A stretch of DNA of 8,577 nucleotides from an uncultured Erysipelotrichaceae bacterium (lineage in GTDB: Bacteria > Bacillota_I > Bacilli_A > RF39 > UBA660): positions 1 through 8,577 of the forward strand of contig CADCRC010000011.1 in the NCBI GenBank assembly GCA_902803795.1. Direction: 5' to 3'. Below are positions 1 to 6,801 of the stretch, in pieces; position 1 is the first letter of the stretch, and every line of letters begins with the position of its first letter. Made by a program: the position numbers and the translations under genes. Under the pieces are notes generated by a model. The model had not been told where the DNA came from. It was given only the letters and a program-made list of their open reading frames with translations, and made no database searches.

Positions 1-692
1 GGTTTTTTACCAGCAAAATGATATATTTTAGCTAAAGAATAATTATTCATCTTTAAAGTAACATCATAAGTTACATTATATATATTAGGTAAATATAAAA
101 TATCATATTGACATACAATATTTAAAGCATCTTGATCAGGATACATTAATTTTCTTCTATTAATAACATCAAACATCCTATCAACAATACCATCTTTTCT
201 TATTTTATCTAAGTTAAAAACAACAACACCACTATTTATATACTTATCATTAATACCAAGTTCATTTAAATTACCTCTATAACTAATCGCAAAATCTTTA
301 ACACCAGCACAATAATAACTATCTATATTATATTTCCATATATTACTAATATCACTACTAATTATAGTATCAACATCTAAATATAGTACTTTATCTTCAG
401 GAATAATATTAGCTAATAATAATTTACCAAAACAATAATTACTATAATAATTATTATAATTTAAACTATTTTTATTTAAATACTTTTCTATATATTTATC
501 CAAACATATTATACAAAATTCAACATTATTATATTCATCTACCACATTTCTTAATTTATCTATATCATCTATTCTATCATCTTCACAAATTAAATATACT
601 TTATCTACATTATTATTCTTAGATAACAACGAATATAAACTAACAACCATATATTTATAAAATTTTTTATTACTAACATATGAAACTATCAT
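1..692 (-). CDS. Glycosyltransferase family 8 (LgtC-like), 3' end outside window
   Basis: The reading frame runs from ATG at 692 to the window edge without a stop: 230 complete codons, so the C-terminus is missing. The translation has the GT8 hallmarks in order: YLDVDT at residues 104-109 (the DxD that binds Mn2+ and the sugar nucleotide), YINSGVVVFNLDK at 151-163, PDQDALN at 185-191, and a terminal HFAGKK at 225-230 matching the metal-binding HFxGxxKPW end of the family. Enzymes of this family move glucose or galactose from UDP-sugar onto lipopolysaccharide, teichoic-acid-like or glycolipid acceptors. The acceptor cannot be read here. The start is supported by GAGGAG eight bases upstream. 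Its ATG overlaps the stop of the preceding GT2 gene in an ATGA (689-692), so the two are probably translationally coupled. By comparison with LgtC-like enzymes, perhaps a few dozen residues are missing. Family confident; substrate unknown. Confidence 0.9.
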   Translation of the reverse strand, partial: MIVSYVSNKKFYKYMVVSLYSLLSKNNNVDKVYLICEDDRIDDIDKLRNVVDEYNNVEFCIICLDKYIEKYLNKNSLNYNNYYSNYCFGKLLLANIIPEDKVLYLDVDTIISSDISNIWKYNIDSYYCAGVKDFAISYRGNLNELGINDKYINSGVVVFNLDKIRKDGIVDRMFDVINRRKLMYPDQDALNIVCQYDILYLPNIYNVTYDVTLKMNNYSLAKIYHFAGKK

Positions 693-1621
693 ACAATACT
701 CTCCTCATATTTATTATTACAATATTTAATAAAATCCTCATACGACATATCAAAATCATATTCATTTATTCTTCTAATCCAAAATTCTACACAAGTTCTT
801 TTATCACTAATACTAATAAGACAACTATATTTATTATAATATGGAATAAGCTCATATATATACTTAATAGTATAATCATCCAAATTATTATGAAAATAAT
901 AATATAAATAAGAAAAACAAGATACTAACAACTTACCAATTTCATATTCATCTTTATTTAATCTAATAGCTTCATCCAAAACATATAATAATGAATTAGT
1001 ATAATACTTAATATGTTTATCAGAATAATAATCATCCACTGTTGTAAGTGACTTATCTCTTCTAATATACATATATATATAATCATTACATTTAACCATT
1101 CTAGGTTTAGATAAAATAACTAAATTATTAAATGCTAAATCTTCAGAATTATAAATTTCAGGAAATCTAATATTATTTTTAATAATAAACTCTCTCTTAT
1201 ATATTTTAGCATGTAAAACATCAAATCCAACTAAAAACTCTCTATAATTATCATTATTATATTCACCCATATATCCAAAAGATACATCATAATCTAAACT
1301 TTTAATACTATTATATATATTTTCAATAGATTTATTATTATAAAAAACATCATCAGAATCAATAAACATAATATATTTAGAATTAGAATTATCAATACCA
1401 ACTTGTCTAGCTACACCAGGGCCCATATTCTTATATAAATCAATAACATTAATATTTAACTTATCTTTAAATATATTAACTTCTCTATCATAACACTCAT
1501 CAGAACCATCATTTACTATATATACATTTATTATATCCTTACAAGTTTGCATATAAATACTAAGTAACGTTCTTAATATTGTATCATGACAATTATATGC
1601 AGCAATAATAACATCTATCAT
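689..1621 (-). CDS. Glycosyltransferase family 2, intact catalytic motifs
   Basis: This 310-residue protein has a GT-A fold N-terminus. It opens with MIDVIIAAYN and carries VNDGSD at residues 36-41 (nucleotide binding), the conserved GPGVARQVGID stretch at 67-77 and FIDSDD at 86-91 (the DxD metal and UDP-sugar site). NSED at 158-161 supplies the likely catalytic-base ED pair. The block LHAKIYKREFIIKNNIRFPE (136-155) is typical of GT2 enzymes that build cell-surface polysaccharide or glycolipid. No transmembrane segment is evident, so it should act at the inner face of the membrane on a lipid-linked or protein acceptor; donor and acceptor are unknown. It is the second gene of the operon. Its ATG overlaps the TAA of the gene before it by one base (TAATG), and its TGA overlaps the GT8 start. 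Only a weak GGTG ribosome site precedes it, suggesting coupling to upstream translation. Confidence 0.92.
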   Translation of the reverse strand: MIDVIIAAYNCHDTILRTLLSIYMQTCKDIINVYIVNDGSDECYDREVNIFKDKLNINVIDLYKNMGPGVARQVGIDNSNSKYIMFIDSDDVFYNNKSIENIYNSIKSLDYDVSFGYMGEYNNDNYREFLVGFDVLHAKIYKREFIIKNNIRFPEIYNSEDLAFNNLVILSKPRMVKCNDYIYMYIRRDKSLTTVDDYYSDKHIKYYTNSLLYVLDEAIRLNKDEYEIGKLLVSCFSYLYYYFHNNLDDYTIKYIYELIPYYNKYSCLISISDKRTCVEFWIRRINEYDFDMSYEDFIKYCNNKYEESIV

Positions 1622-2427
1622 TATCTATCACCAACTAACATATCATCTAAATTATTAACTTGATTAACAACAAAAGAATTATTAGGATTAGAAATAATAT
1701 TTTCAATATTTTTACTAACAATTAAACATTTATTATAACTAGATATTGTATTATTATTGATAAACTTAATAATATCATCACTAATATTAACATCAATACC
1801 ATTTAACTTAACAAATGAAATAACTTCATATAAAAAAGATGAAAATGAAATATAAGAAAAATTATTATAAGAAGAAATAGTATCTAATATCACATCAATA
1901 TTTTTTAAATATTTATTATAATCTATCTTCTTATTAAAATTACCAACTTTATTACAATAAGCATTTACACCTTTAATATTATAAATATTAAACAATATAT
2001 TATAATAATAAATAACATCAATATTATTATCATATATAAATAAATTATTATCAAACAATAATTTTTTCTTATATAAATTACAATTAATATCTTTATTATA
2101 ATTAAATAAATAACAATAATCATAATCACTATTATTTAACATATTATACATTTGAAATAAACCATAACAACTATTAAAATAACATACATTATCAATAAAC
2201 ATAATATACTTAGATTCTAAATTACTTATTATATTATTTATATCATTAATATCTATAATCTTTATTTTTATAAAATTAGAATAAAAATCAATTATATTAT
2301 CAATATCATATATATCATCATAAATAATATATAAATTTATTTTATTAGAAAGAGTTTGATAAGATAATATTGATAAAGTATTATTAATACAATCTATATT
2401 ATTACAAACGAATATTATATCAATCAT
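1621..2427 (-). CDS. GT2-like protein with eroded active site (possible pseudo-glycosyltransferase)
   Basis: This 268-residue protein lines up end to end with the first part of its downstream neighbour, but the catalytic positions have changed. YIVNDGSDE of the neighbour becomes YIIYDDIYD (residues 33-41). KYIMFIDSDDVFY becomes KYIMFIDNVCYFN (73-85), keeping one Asp but losing the DxD. NSED becomes NNID (134-137). The GPGVARQVGID segment is absent. The LYKKKLLFDNN block (118-128) still matches. The frame is open, has a good AGGAGG site six bases before ATG and heads the operon, so it looks expressed rather than decayed. Composition is extreme even here: Asn, Ile, Asp and Tyr dominate. It may be an inactive partner that scaffolds the active GT2, an enzyme with rewired metal binding, or a gene under weak constraint. 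GT2 ancestry is fairly sure; function is not known. Confidence 0.75.
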   Translation of the reverse strand: MIDIIFVCNNIDCINNTLSILSYQTLSNKINLYIIYDDIYDIDNIIDFYSNFIKIKIIDINDINNIISNLESKYIMFIDNVCYFNSCYGLFQMYNMLNNSDYDYCYLFNYNKDINCNLYKKKLLFDNNLFIYDNNIDVIYYYNILFNIYNIKGVNAYCNKVGNFNKKIDYNKYLKNIDVILDTISSYNNFSYISFSSFLYEVISFVKLNGIDVNISDDIIKFINNNTISSYNKCLIVSKNIENIISNPNNSFVVNQVNNLDDMLVGDR

Positions 2428-2433
2428 ATAAAT

Positions 2434-2439
2434 CCTCCT
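2434..2439 (-). promoter_or_regulatory. Ribosome binding site of glycosyltransferase operon
   Basis: AGGAGG on the minus strand ends six bases before the ATG at 2427. It is a consensus Shine-Dalgarno sequence and much stronger than the site in front of the second gene of the operon. Confidence 0.8.
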
Positions 2440-2459
2440 ATATAATTTAATAATATCAT

Positions 2460-2488
2460 ATTTTAAACATAAAAAAAAGAACTGTCAA
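2460..2488 (-). promoter_or_regulatory. Promoter of glycosyltransferase operon, nested in upstream terminator
   Basis: On the minus strand TTGACA (2488-2483) is followed after exactly 17 bases by TAAAAT (2465-2460). This is a perfect -35 with a five-of-six -10 for the housekeeping sigma factor. The expected start near 2453 gives a leader of about 26 bases containing the AGGAGG site. The -35 hexamer lies at the loop and 3' stem of the terminator of the DUF975-like gene, and the spacer contains its T-run. This is a sequence prediction only. Confidence 0.65.
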
Positions 2489-2502
2489 AAACGACAATTC
2501 TT
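2471..2502 (-). terminator. Rho-independent terminator of the DUF975-like gene
   Basis: On the minus strand a 10-bp stem (AAGAATTGTC pairing with GACAGTTCTT, one G-U pair) encloses a six-base GTTTTT loop and is followed by eight Ts. It begins 12 bases after the stop codon at 2515. Read on the plus strand it has a C-A mismatch and no T-run, so it should act in one direction only. Confidence 0.85.
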
Positions 2503-2514
2503 AATAAATTATGA

Positions 2515-3204
2515 TTAAGCAGCTGCGCTATTATTACCACTCTTATATCCATTAATCAATGTTTCAGCAAATTTATATTTTGCTAAATGATAACGTGGAA
2601 CTAACCAAATAAGTGGAATAAATAATAAGAACGCAGATAAAATCATTAAAACACAATAATATAGTTCTAACATAAATAAATCCATCTTATGACCATTCAT
2701 TAAATCACTACTAATATTTAAAACATCCATAGATGACTTATCATCAAAATCTGAATTAGCAAGTAAATAATCAACTAAACCATAACTTAATGCTTTAATA
2801 ATTCCAGGAACAATTAATAATAAAGTAAATATAACAATAAAGATAGTTTTAATCAAATCAGTCAAAATAATTCTTCCGCAATTACCAATGTTTTTTACTT
2901 TATCAAAAATCATACCATATTCTGCTTTAGTATCTGTAGCAATCTTTGAAACAAATACTATTAGACCAATAGTCAAAGGAGCAAGTATTAAAGAAGCAAT
3001 AGATTGATAAATAGATTGATTAGAATTAACTTGAATAGTTTGTCCCATAGATTCAACAGTTTGAATATTACTAGGTAAAATACTAGTCAAGATAGAAGTA
3101 ACAATACTACTTATAACACCAACTATTATTATAGCAATAATTATTTGTAACTTATTACCCTCAGACTTTTGAGCAGCCCACTTTTTAATTTCAGAATTAC
3201 TCAT
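2515..3204 (-). CDS. DUF975-like integral membrane protein
   Basis: This 229-residue protein has about four hydrophobic segments, near residues 19-41, 71-88, 111-137 and 177-202. A short basic cytoplasmic N-terminus carries SNSEIKKWAAQ. The stretch SSDLMNGHKMDLFMLEL (about 165-181) and the closing LVPRYHLAKYKFAETLI resemble the SxxLMxGxK and C-terminal PxxxxxxAxFYExL patterns I associate with the uncharacterised DUF975 family of Firmicute membrane proteins. Length also fits. I assign the start to ATG 3204 rather than the in-frame GTG at 3216: AAAGGAAGGTG sits nine or more bases before the ATG, whereas the GTG lies inside that ribosome site. The gene has its own promoter and terminator and so appears monocistronic. 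The C-terminus ends in SAAA. Molecular function is unknown; a role in envelope homeostasis is only a guess. Confidence 0.8.
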   Translation of the reverse strand: MSNSEIKKWAAQKSEGNKLQIIIAIIIVGVISSIVTSILTSILPSNIQTVESMGQTIQVNSNQSIYQSIASLILAPLTIGLIVFVSKIATDTKAEYGMIFDKVKNIGNCGRIILTDLIKTIFIVIFTLLLIVPGIIKALSYGLVDYLLANSDFDDKSSMDVLNISSDLMNGHKMDLFMLELYYCVLMILSAFLLFIPLIWLVPRYHLAKYKFAETLINGYKSGNNSAAA

Positions 3205-3213
3205 ATACACACA

Positions 3214-3224
3214 CACCTTCCTTT
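3214..3224 (-). promoter_or_regulatory. Ribosome binding site deciding the DUF975-like start
   Basis: AAAGGAAGGTG lies just upstream of ATG 3204, with the AAGGTG core nine bases away. The alternative GTG codon at 3216-3214 is part of the motif itself, which rules it out as a sensible start. Confidence 0.7.
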
Positions 3225-3233
3225 CTTGACTAT

Positions 3234-3262
3234 ATTATAATATAAATTTTAATTTTTTTAAA
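3234..3262 (-). promoter_or_regulatory. Candidate promoter of the DUF975-like gene
   Basis: TATAAT (3239-3234) is preceded at 17 bases by TTTAAA (3262-3257), a four-of-six -35. The predicted start near 3227 gives a leader of about 23 bases that includes the ribosome site. In such AT-rich sequence a chance match is possible. Confidence 0.45.
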
Positions 3263-3338
3263 TAAAATAATATTTTTTTACAAAATTAAAAAATTATTAT
3301 ATAAAATAATATTTTTTACAAAATTAAAAGATTATTAT
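3262..3338. repeat. Tandem duplication, 39 + 38 bp
   Basis: Two adjacent copies (3262-3300 and 3301-3338) begin ATAAAATAATATTTTTT and end ATTATTAT. They differ by one T in the T-run and by A versus G at 3330. A partial third copy starts at 3339 (ATAAAACAATAATAA). The pair fills most of the gap between the rubrerythrin gene and the DUF975-like gene, and the outer copy overlaps the rubrerythrin terminator. Confidence 0.8.
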
Positions 3339-3355
3339 ATAAAACAATAATAATC
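3321..3355 (-). terminator. Probable terminator after the rubrerythrin gene
   Basis: On the minus strand, two bases after the TAA stop, GATTATTAT pairs perfectly over 9 bp with ATAATAATC across an eight-base loop, followed by TTTTAATTT. The stem is nearly all A-T with one terminal G-C pair, so it is weak. The position and T-rich tail support it. Confidence 0.5.
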
Positions 3356-3357
3356 AA

Positions 3358-3900
3358 TTAAAAATTAGTTTGAATTTTTTCAAAAAAACTTTGTGGATGT
3401 TTACATACAGGACATACTTTAGGAGCATTCTTACCTACAAATACATGTCCACAATTTCTACATATCCAAATAGTTTTATCATCACTTGCTTTAAATATTG
3501 ATTCATCTTCTATATTTTGAAGTAATTTCAAATATCTTTCTTCATGTCTTTTTTCAATTTCACCAACCATTTTAAATAAATTAGCAAGTTCTACAAATCC
3601 TTCTTCTTTAGCAGTTTCACTAAATTCTTTATACATATCAGTCCACTCATAGTTCTCACCCTCAGCAGCATCTTTTAAATTAGCCTTAGTATCAGGAATA
3701 TCTCCACCCATTAAATACTTAAACCATATTTTAGCATGTTCTTTTTCATTATTAGCTGTTTCTTCAAAAAATGCAGCAATTTGCTCATATCCATCTTTCT
3801 TAGCTTTAGATGCATAATAACTATATTTATTTCTTGCTTGTGATTCACCTGCAAAAGCAGTCTTTAAATTTTCATATGTTTTACTATTTTTTAATTCCAT
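3358..3900 (-). CDS. rbr: Rubrerythrin (non-haem diiron peroxidase with rubredoxin domain)
   Basis: This 180-residue protein has the two-domain classical rubrerythrin plan. The N-terminal ferritin-like four-helix domain carries GESQARNKY (18-26), the first ExxH metal motif (E52-K-E-H55), the EEGF stretch at 99-102 and the second ExxH (E116-K-R-H119). The C-terminal rubredoxin-like domain has the Fe(Cys)4 set C147-x2-C150 and C163-x2-C166. Rubrerythrins reduce hydrogen peroxide to water in the cytoplasm of anaerobes and microaerophiles, with electrons arriving through rubredoxin. That implies an oxygen-sensitive lifestyle. GGAGG lies seven bases before the ATG. The gene follows recO by 53 bases on the same strand, so it is either the last gene of that operon or has its own promoter; a candidate extended -10 lies in the gap. 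All key ligands are visible and the length is normal. Confidence 0.96.
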   Translation of the reverse strand: MELKNSKTYENLKTAFAGESQARNKYSYYASKAKKDGYEQIAAFFEETANNEKEHAKIWFKYLMGGDIPDTKANLKDAAEGENYEWTDMYKEFSETAKEEGFVELANLFKMVGEIEKRHEERYLKLLQNIEDESIFKASDDKTIWICRNCGHVFVGKNAPKVCPVCKHPQSFFEKIQTNF

Positions 3901-3918
3901 AATATCTCCTCCAAAATA

Positions 3919-3927
3919 ATTATATCA
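3919..3927 (-). promoter_or_regulatory. Weak candidate extended -10 promoter for rubrerythrin
   Basis: TGATATAAT has the TGnTATAAT form of an extended -10. No good -35 is visible. The predicted start, near 3912, would coincide with the ribosome binding site and leave a leader of only about 12 bases, so the call is tentative. Confidence 0.3.
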
Positions 3928-3953
3928 AATTAAATATTAAATTAATATACTTT

Positions 3954-4685
3954 TTATAAATTTAATTTCTTCAAAAATCCTCTAGATTTTAAATATAAAC
4001 CCGTATATCTATCATAATAATCATCTAAAAAATCATCAATTTCAAATATAACATTCTTATCTATATCAATATCACTAATTTTAGATATATCAACATAATA
4101 ATATTGTCTAATTATTTTAATAGTCTTAGAATTAACAATCTTCTCATCACTAAAACAGTTCTTACAAATATATCCCCCACTATAAGATGATAATGTAACA
4201 ATATTATCACTACTACCACATAAACTACAAGAATCAATCTTAGGACTAACACCTAAATAATCTAATAATTTAATTTCAACTATCTGAGTAATTACTTTAC
4301 TATTAATATTTTTATTGATTTTTACTAAAGCATCTCTAAGTAAACCAAATAATTCACAATTATTATCTTGTCTAGACGTCTGAATAAATAAATCAAGCAA
4401 ATAATTAGAATAAGTAATCTTAGTTAAATCCTTATGTATATTTTCAAATATATCAATTACATCAACACTAATTAAAGTAGATAACTTATTATCTTTATAA
4501 TAAACATTAAAAGTACCATATATTAAAGGATTAGATACACTACTAAATTTACTCTTAACTTTTTTTGCTCCTTTAGCCATAATCCCAATAACACCAAATT
4601 TATCAGTTAATACATTTAATATTTTAGATGCCTCAGAATAGTCAGTAGCAGATAAAACTATTCCTTTAAATTCCTCAATTTTCAT
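3954..4685 (-). CDS. recO: DNA repair protein RecO
   Basis: This 243-residue protein matches RecO in order and length. The N-terminal OB-fold of about 80 residues includes GIVLSATDYSEASKILNVLT and GVIGIMAKGAKK. A helical middle follows, with a zinc site C153-x2-C156 and C174-x2-C177 embedded in CSLCG and GGYICKNCF. RecO works with RecR and RecF to load RecA onto SSB-coated single-stranded DNA during gap repair and recombination. It directly follows era, its usual neighbour, and overlaps it by 11 bases. An in-frame TTG at 4691 would add two residues, but ATG at 4685 is preferred because its sequence, MKIEEFKGIVL, matches the usual family start. Translation is probably coupled to era. Confidence 0.95.
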   Translation of the reverse strand: MKIEEFKGIVLSATDYSEASKILNVLTDKFGVIGIMAKGAKKVKSKFSSVSNPLIYGTFNVYYKDNKLSTLISVDVIDIFENIHKDLTKITYSNYLLDLFIQTSRQDNNCELFGLLRDALVKINKNINSKVITQIVEIKLLDYLGVSPKIDSCSLCGSSDNIVTLSSYSGGYICKNCFSDEKIVNSKTIKIIRQYYYVDISKISDIDIDKNVIFEIDDFLDDYYDRYTGLYLKSRGFLKKLNL

Positions 4686-5559
4686 TATCAAATTCTTCTC
4701 TCAAAAACATTTCATTATTTTGCCAATTCTTTTGACATCTTACATGTGTTTCTAAATTAACATGTTTATTCAAAAATTTTTCTAACCTCTCTCTTGAATC
4801 TATACCTATCTTTTTGATATTAGAACCACTCTTACCTATAACAAGTGCTTTTAAATTATCCCTATCTACTATAATATCAACAGATATATTTAACTTATTG
4901 TCACTTTCTTTATAATATATTGTCTTACACATAACATGATGAGGTAATTCATCATAAGTATTTTCTAAAACAGAAAGTCTAACTATTTCACTAGCTATAA
5001 ATCTCATAGATATATCTGTTATATCATCTTCTTCATATATTTTATCTCTTTGAGGTAAATACTTTTTAATAGTCTTAATTAAATCATCTATATTACTATT
5101 ATTAATAGACGAAATAGGAATAATTTCATTAAATTCATACTCTTTTTTTAACTCATCTATTTTTTTAAATAACAAACTCTTATCTTTTATTTTATCAATC
5201 TTAGTTAATATTAAAAAACATGGTTTATTCTCCTGTTTAATCTTATTTAAAATAAATTTATCAGTTTTTCCAAAATAAACACTACTATCAACTAAAAATA
5301 ATATAACATCACAAATATCCAAACTATCATAAACAAAAGAATTAGTTTTCTTTCCAAGTTTATTCATTGCCTTAGATACTCCAGGTGTATCAATAAAAAT
5401 AAGCTGTGAATCTAAATCAGTATATATACCTTTAATAGAATTAAGAGTTGTACCAAAAACATCTGAAACTATAGATATATCCATATTAACTATCTTATTT
5501 AATAAAGTTGATTTACCAACATTAGGTCTTCCTACAATTGATATATATCCACATTTCAT
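4675..5559 (-). CDS. era: GTPase Era, 16S rRNA-binding ribosome assembly factor
   Basis: This 294-residue protein is of standard Era length. GTPase motifs are the P-loop GRPNVGKST (10-18), DTPG (57-60), TKID (119-122) and ISS (149-151). The C-terminal KH RNA-binding domain has its GxxG loop as GKSG (242-245) within LVIGKSGSNIKKIG. Era binds the 3' end of 16S rRNA and acts late in 30S subunit assembly; YbeY, three genes upstream, processes the same end. The switch I segment reads SDVFGTTLNSIKGI, where Era normally has a PQTTR core, so the Pro-Gln and Arg are replaced while the two Thr remain. The start overlaps the cdd stop in an ATGA (5556-5559), with GGAGGAG inside cdd. It stops at TGA inside recO. 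Identity is very secure. Confidence 0.97.
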   Translation of the reverse strand: MKCGYISIVGRPNVGKSTLLNKIVNMDISIVSDVFGTTLNSIKGIYTDLDSQLIFIDTPGVSKAMNKLGKKTNSFVYDSLDICDVILFLVDSSVYFGKTDKFILNKIKQENKPCFLILTKIDKIKDKSLLFKKIDELKKEYEFNEIIPISSINNSNIDDLIKTIKKYLPQRDKIYEEDDITDISMRFIASEIVRLSVLENTYDELPHHVMCKTIYYKESDNKLNISVDIIVDRDNLKALVIGKSGSNIKKIGIDSRERLEKFLNKHVNLETHVRCQKNWQNNEMFLREEFDNEN

Positions 5560-5945
5560 TTTAAATCATCTCCTCCAAAAGGATAAGGACATAATTCTTC
5601 AACACTATGTTCAATATATTCACCATTTTTATTAAAACATCTTACAATACTACTTTTATCAAACATCTCAACTATCATCTGACGACATACAAAACAAGGC
5701 ATTCCTATAGTATTATTAGATGATGTCATAATATTAATCTCTTTAAAATCACCTTTTTTATATCCATCACTAATCGCATTAAATATTGCAACTCTTTCAG
5801 CACAACAACCAGCACGAGTAGAAGCATCTTCTACATTAACACCATAATACTCTTTTCCATCTTTCATAACAACACAACTTGATACAGGATAATTTGAATA
5901 TATAGCATAACTATTATTATGTAATTCTAATAATTTATCTTTCAT
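5556..5945 (-). CDS. cdd: Cytidine deaminase
   Basis: This 129-residue protein is the small homotetrameric type. It has the substrate-binding GVNVEDAS (35-42), CAER (48-51, zinc ligand Cys and catalytic Glu50) and PCFVCRQ (83-89, zinc ligands C84 and C87), plus the C-terminal CPYPF resembling the family's LLPxxF. It converts cytidine and deoxycytidine to uridine and deoxyuridine in pyrimidine salvage. It lies between dgkA and era, its common place in Firmicutes. The ATG is preceded by AAGAGG five bases away. The gap from dgkA is 21 bases, the only gap between genes from the vanZ-like gene through recO. Confidence 0.97.
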   Translation of the reverse strand: MKDKLLELHNNSYAIYSNYPVSSCVVMKDGKEYYGVNVEDASTRAGCCAERVAIFNAISDGYKKGDFKEINIMTSSNNTIGMPCFVCRQMIVEMFDKSSIVRCFNKNGEYIEHSVEELCPYPFGGDDLK

Positions 5946-5966
5946 ATAAACCTCTTTTCTACAATA

Positions 5967-6368
5967 TTACAATATATTATTAATATATATAATTAATTTA
6001 GGAACAAATATAATAAGTCCAATAATAAAAGAAATAAGAGCATTAACAAATACAGCTAAAGCTGAAATATCAAGAGCTTTTTTCGCAATATCACTATATT
6101 TATCCGTAGCTATATCAACCAAATATTCAATAGATGTATTAACAAGTTCTAAAGATATAACCATTCCAAATAATATCATACATATAAACCATTCCATCAT
6201 AGATATTTTAAGCAAAAATCCAAATACAATAACAATAACAACAAATAAACTATGTATTTTTAAATTTTGTTCTCCATCATATGCTGGAATAATACCATCA
6301 AATGCATATTTAAAACTATTAATTAATCTTTTTCTATCAAATTTATTATTTTTATCTTTCAATCCCAT
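5967..6368 (-). CDS. dgkA: Diacylglycerol/undecaprenol kinase, DgkA family
   Basis: This 133-residue protein carries three transmembrane helices (about 40-55, 60-85 and 99-124) and the family signature. That comprises the opening LKDK, FKYAFDGI, E33 in GEQNLKIH, and the catalytic block ISLELVNTSIEYLVD (71-85) with E74, N77 and E81. In Gram-positives this protein usually phosphorylates undecaprenol to the lipid carrier phosphate used in wall synthesis (UdpK); in proteobacteria the substrate is diacylglycerol. The conserved C-terminal motif AKDxAAGAV appears here as ALDISALAV (98-106), so the usual Lys is Leu and the Gly is Leu. The start overlaps ybeY by 17 bases. No ideal ribosome site is seen; GAGGAG lies 13 bases upstream. 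No later Met would keep the N-terminal motifs. Family certain; substrate and activity less so. Confidence 0.93.
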   Translation of the reverse strand: MGLKDKNNKFDRKRLINSFKYAFDGIIPAYDGEQNLKIHSLFVVIVIVFGFLLKISMMEWFICMILFGMVISLELVNTSIEYLVDIATDKYSDIAKKALDISALAVFVNALISFIIGLIIFVPKLIIYINNIL

Positions 6369-6801
6369 ATTCTTTTAATATCTCCTCTTGTTTAGAAAAC
6401 ATAATTTTTTCTTTTTCTATACTATCATGATCATAACCTAATAAATGATATAAACCATGTACACATAAAAAAGCAAATTCTCTTAAATTAGAATGATTAT
6501 AACTCTTAGCTTGTTCATATATTTTATCTATTGAAACATAAATATCTCCAAGAACCCTAATATTATTAGGAAGTATAATACTATCATCATCCTCTAAAGC
6601 AAATGATATAACATCAGTTGGTCTATCAATATTTCTATATTCTTTATTTATCTTATGAATATAATCATTATCTACAATAATAACATTAACATAAGCACCA
6701 ACAGCATTCTCTTTTTCTAATACTTTCATCATAATTTCTTTAACTTTTTCTACATCATCATCATCTATATCAACATTAACTAAATTATCAAACTCTATCA
6801 T
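6352..6801 (-). CDS. ybeY: Endoribonuclease YbeY, rRNA maturation factor
   Basis: This 149-residue protein has the complete metal-binding motif HGLYHLLGYDH (115-125; ligands H115, H119, H125). It also has the family blocks EYRNIDRPTDVISFA (54-68) and VLGDIYVS (83-90). YbeY is a metal-dependent single-strand endoribonuclease for 16S rRNA 3'-end maturation and ribosome quality control. It interacts functionally with Era, encoded three genes on. The frame is open 33 bases further upstream, but ATG at 6801 is chosen: GGAG lies seven bases before it, MIEFDN is a normal start for the family, and it forms an ATGA overlap with the stop of the vanZ-like gene. The gene ends with TAA inside dgkA. Confidence 0.96.
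   Translation of the reverse strand: MIEFDNLVNVDIDDDDVEKVKEIMMKVLEKENAVGAYVNVIIVDNDYIHKINKEYRNIDRPTDVISFALEDDDSIILPNNIRVLGDIYVSIDKIYEQAKSYNHSNLREFAFLCVHGLYHLLGYDHDSIEKEKIMFSKQEEILKEYGIER

Noticed and set aside
680..907. Plus-strand open frame of 75 codons
   Set aside because: It lies antisense within the intact GT2 gene, has only low-complexity Ile/Asn/Lys content and no ribosome site. It is a shadow of AT-rich coding sequence.
3204..3216. GTG at 3216 as start of the DUF975-like gene
   Set aside because: The codon overlaps the purine-rich ribosome site, which is correctly spaced for ATG 3204.
3262..3350. CRISPR-like repeat array
   Set aside because: The copies are directly adjacent with no unique spacers, nearly pure A/T, and no cas genes are nearby; it is a simple tandem duplication.
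4686..4691. TTG start for RecO
   Set aside because: ATG at 4685 is only two codons later and gives the usual MKxxxxKGIVL-type beginning.
4675..6801. Mycoplasma-type genetic code (UGA as Trp)
   Set aside because: UGA closes era, cdd, the vanZ-like gene and GT2 precisely at overlapping downstream starts, and Trp is encoded by UGG, so code 11 fits.
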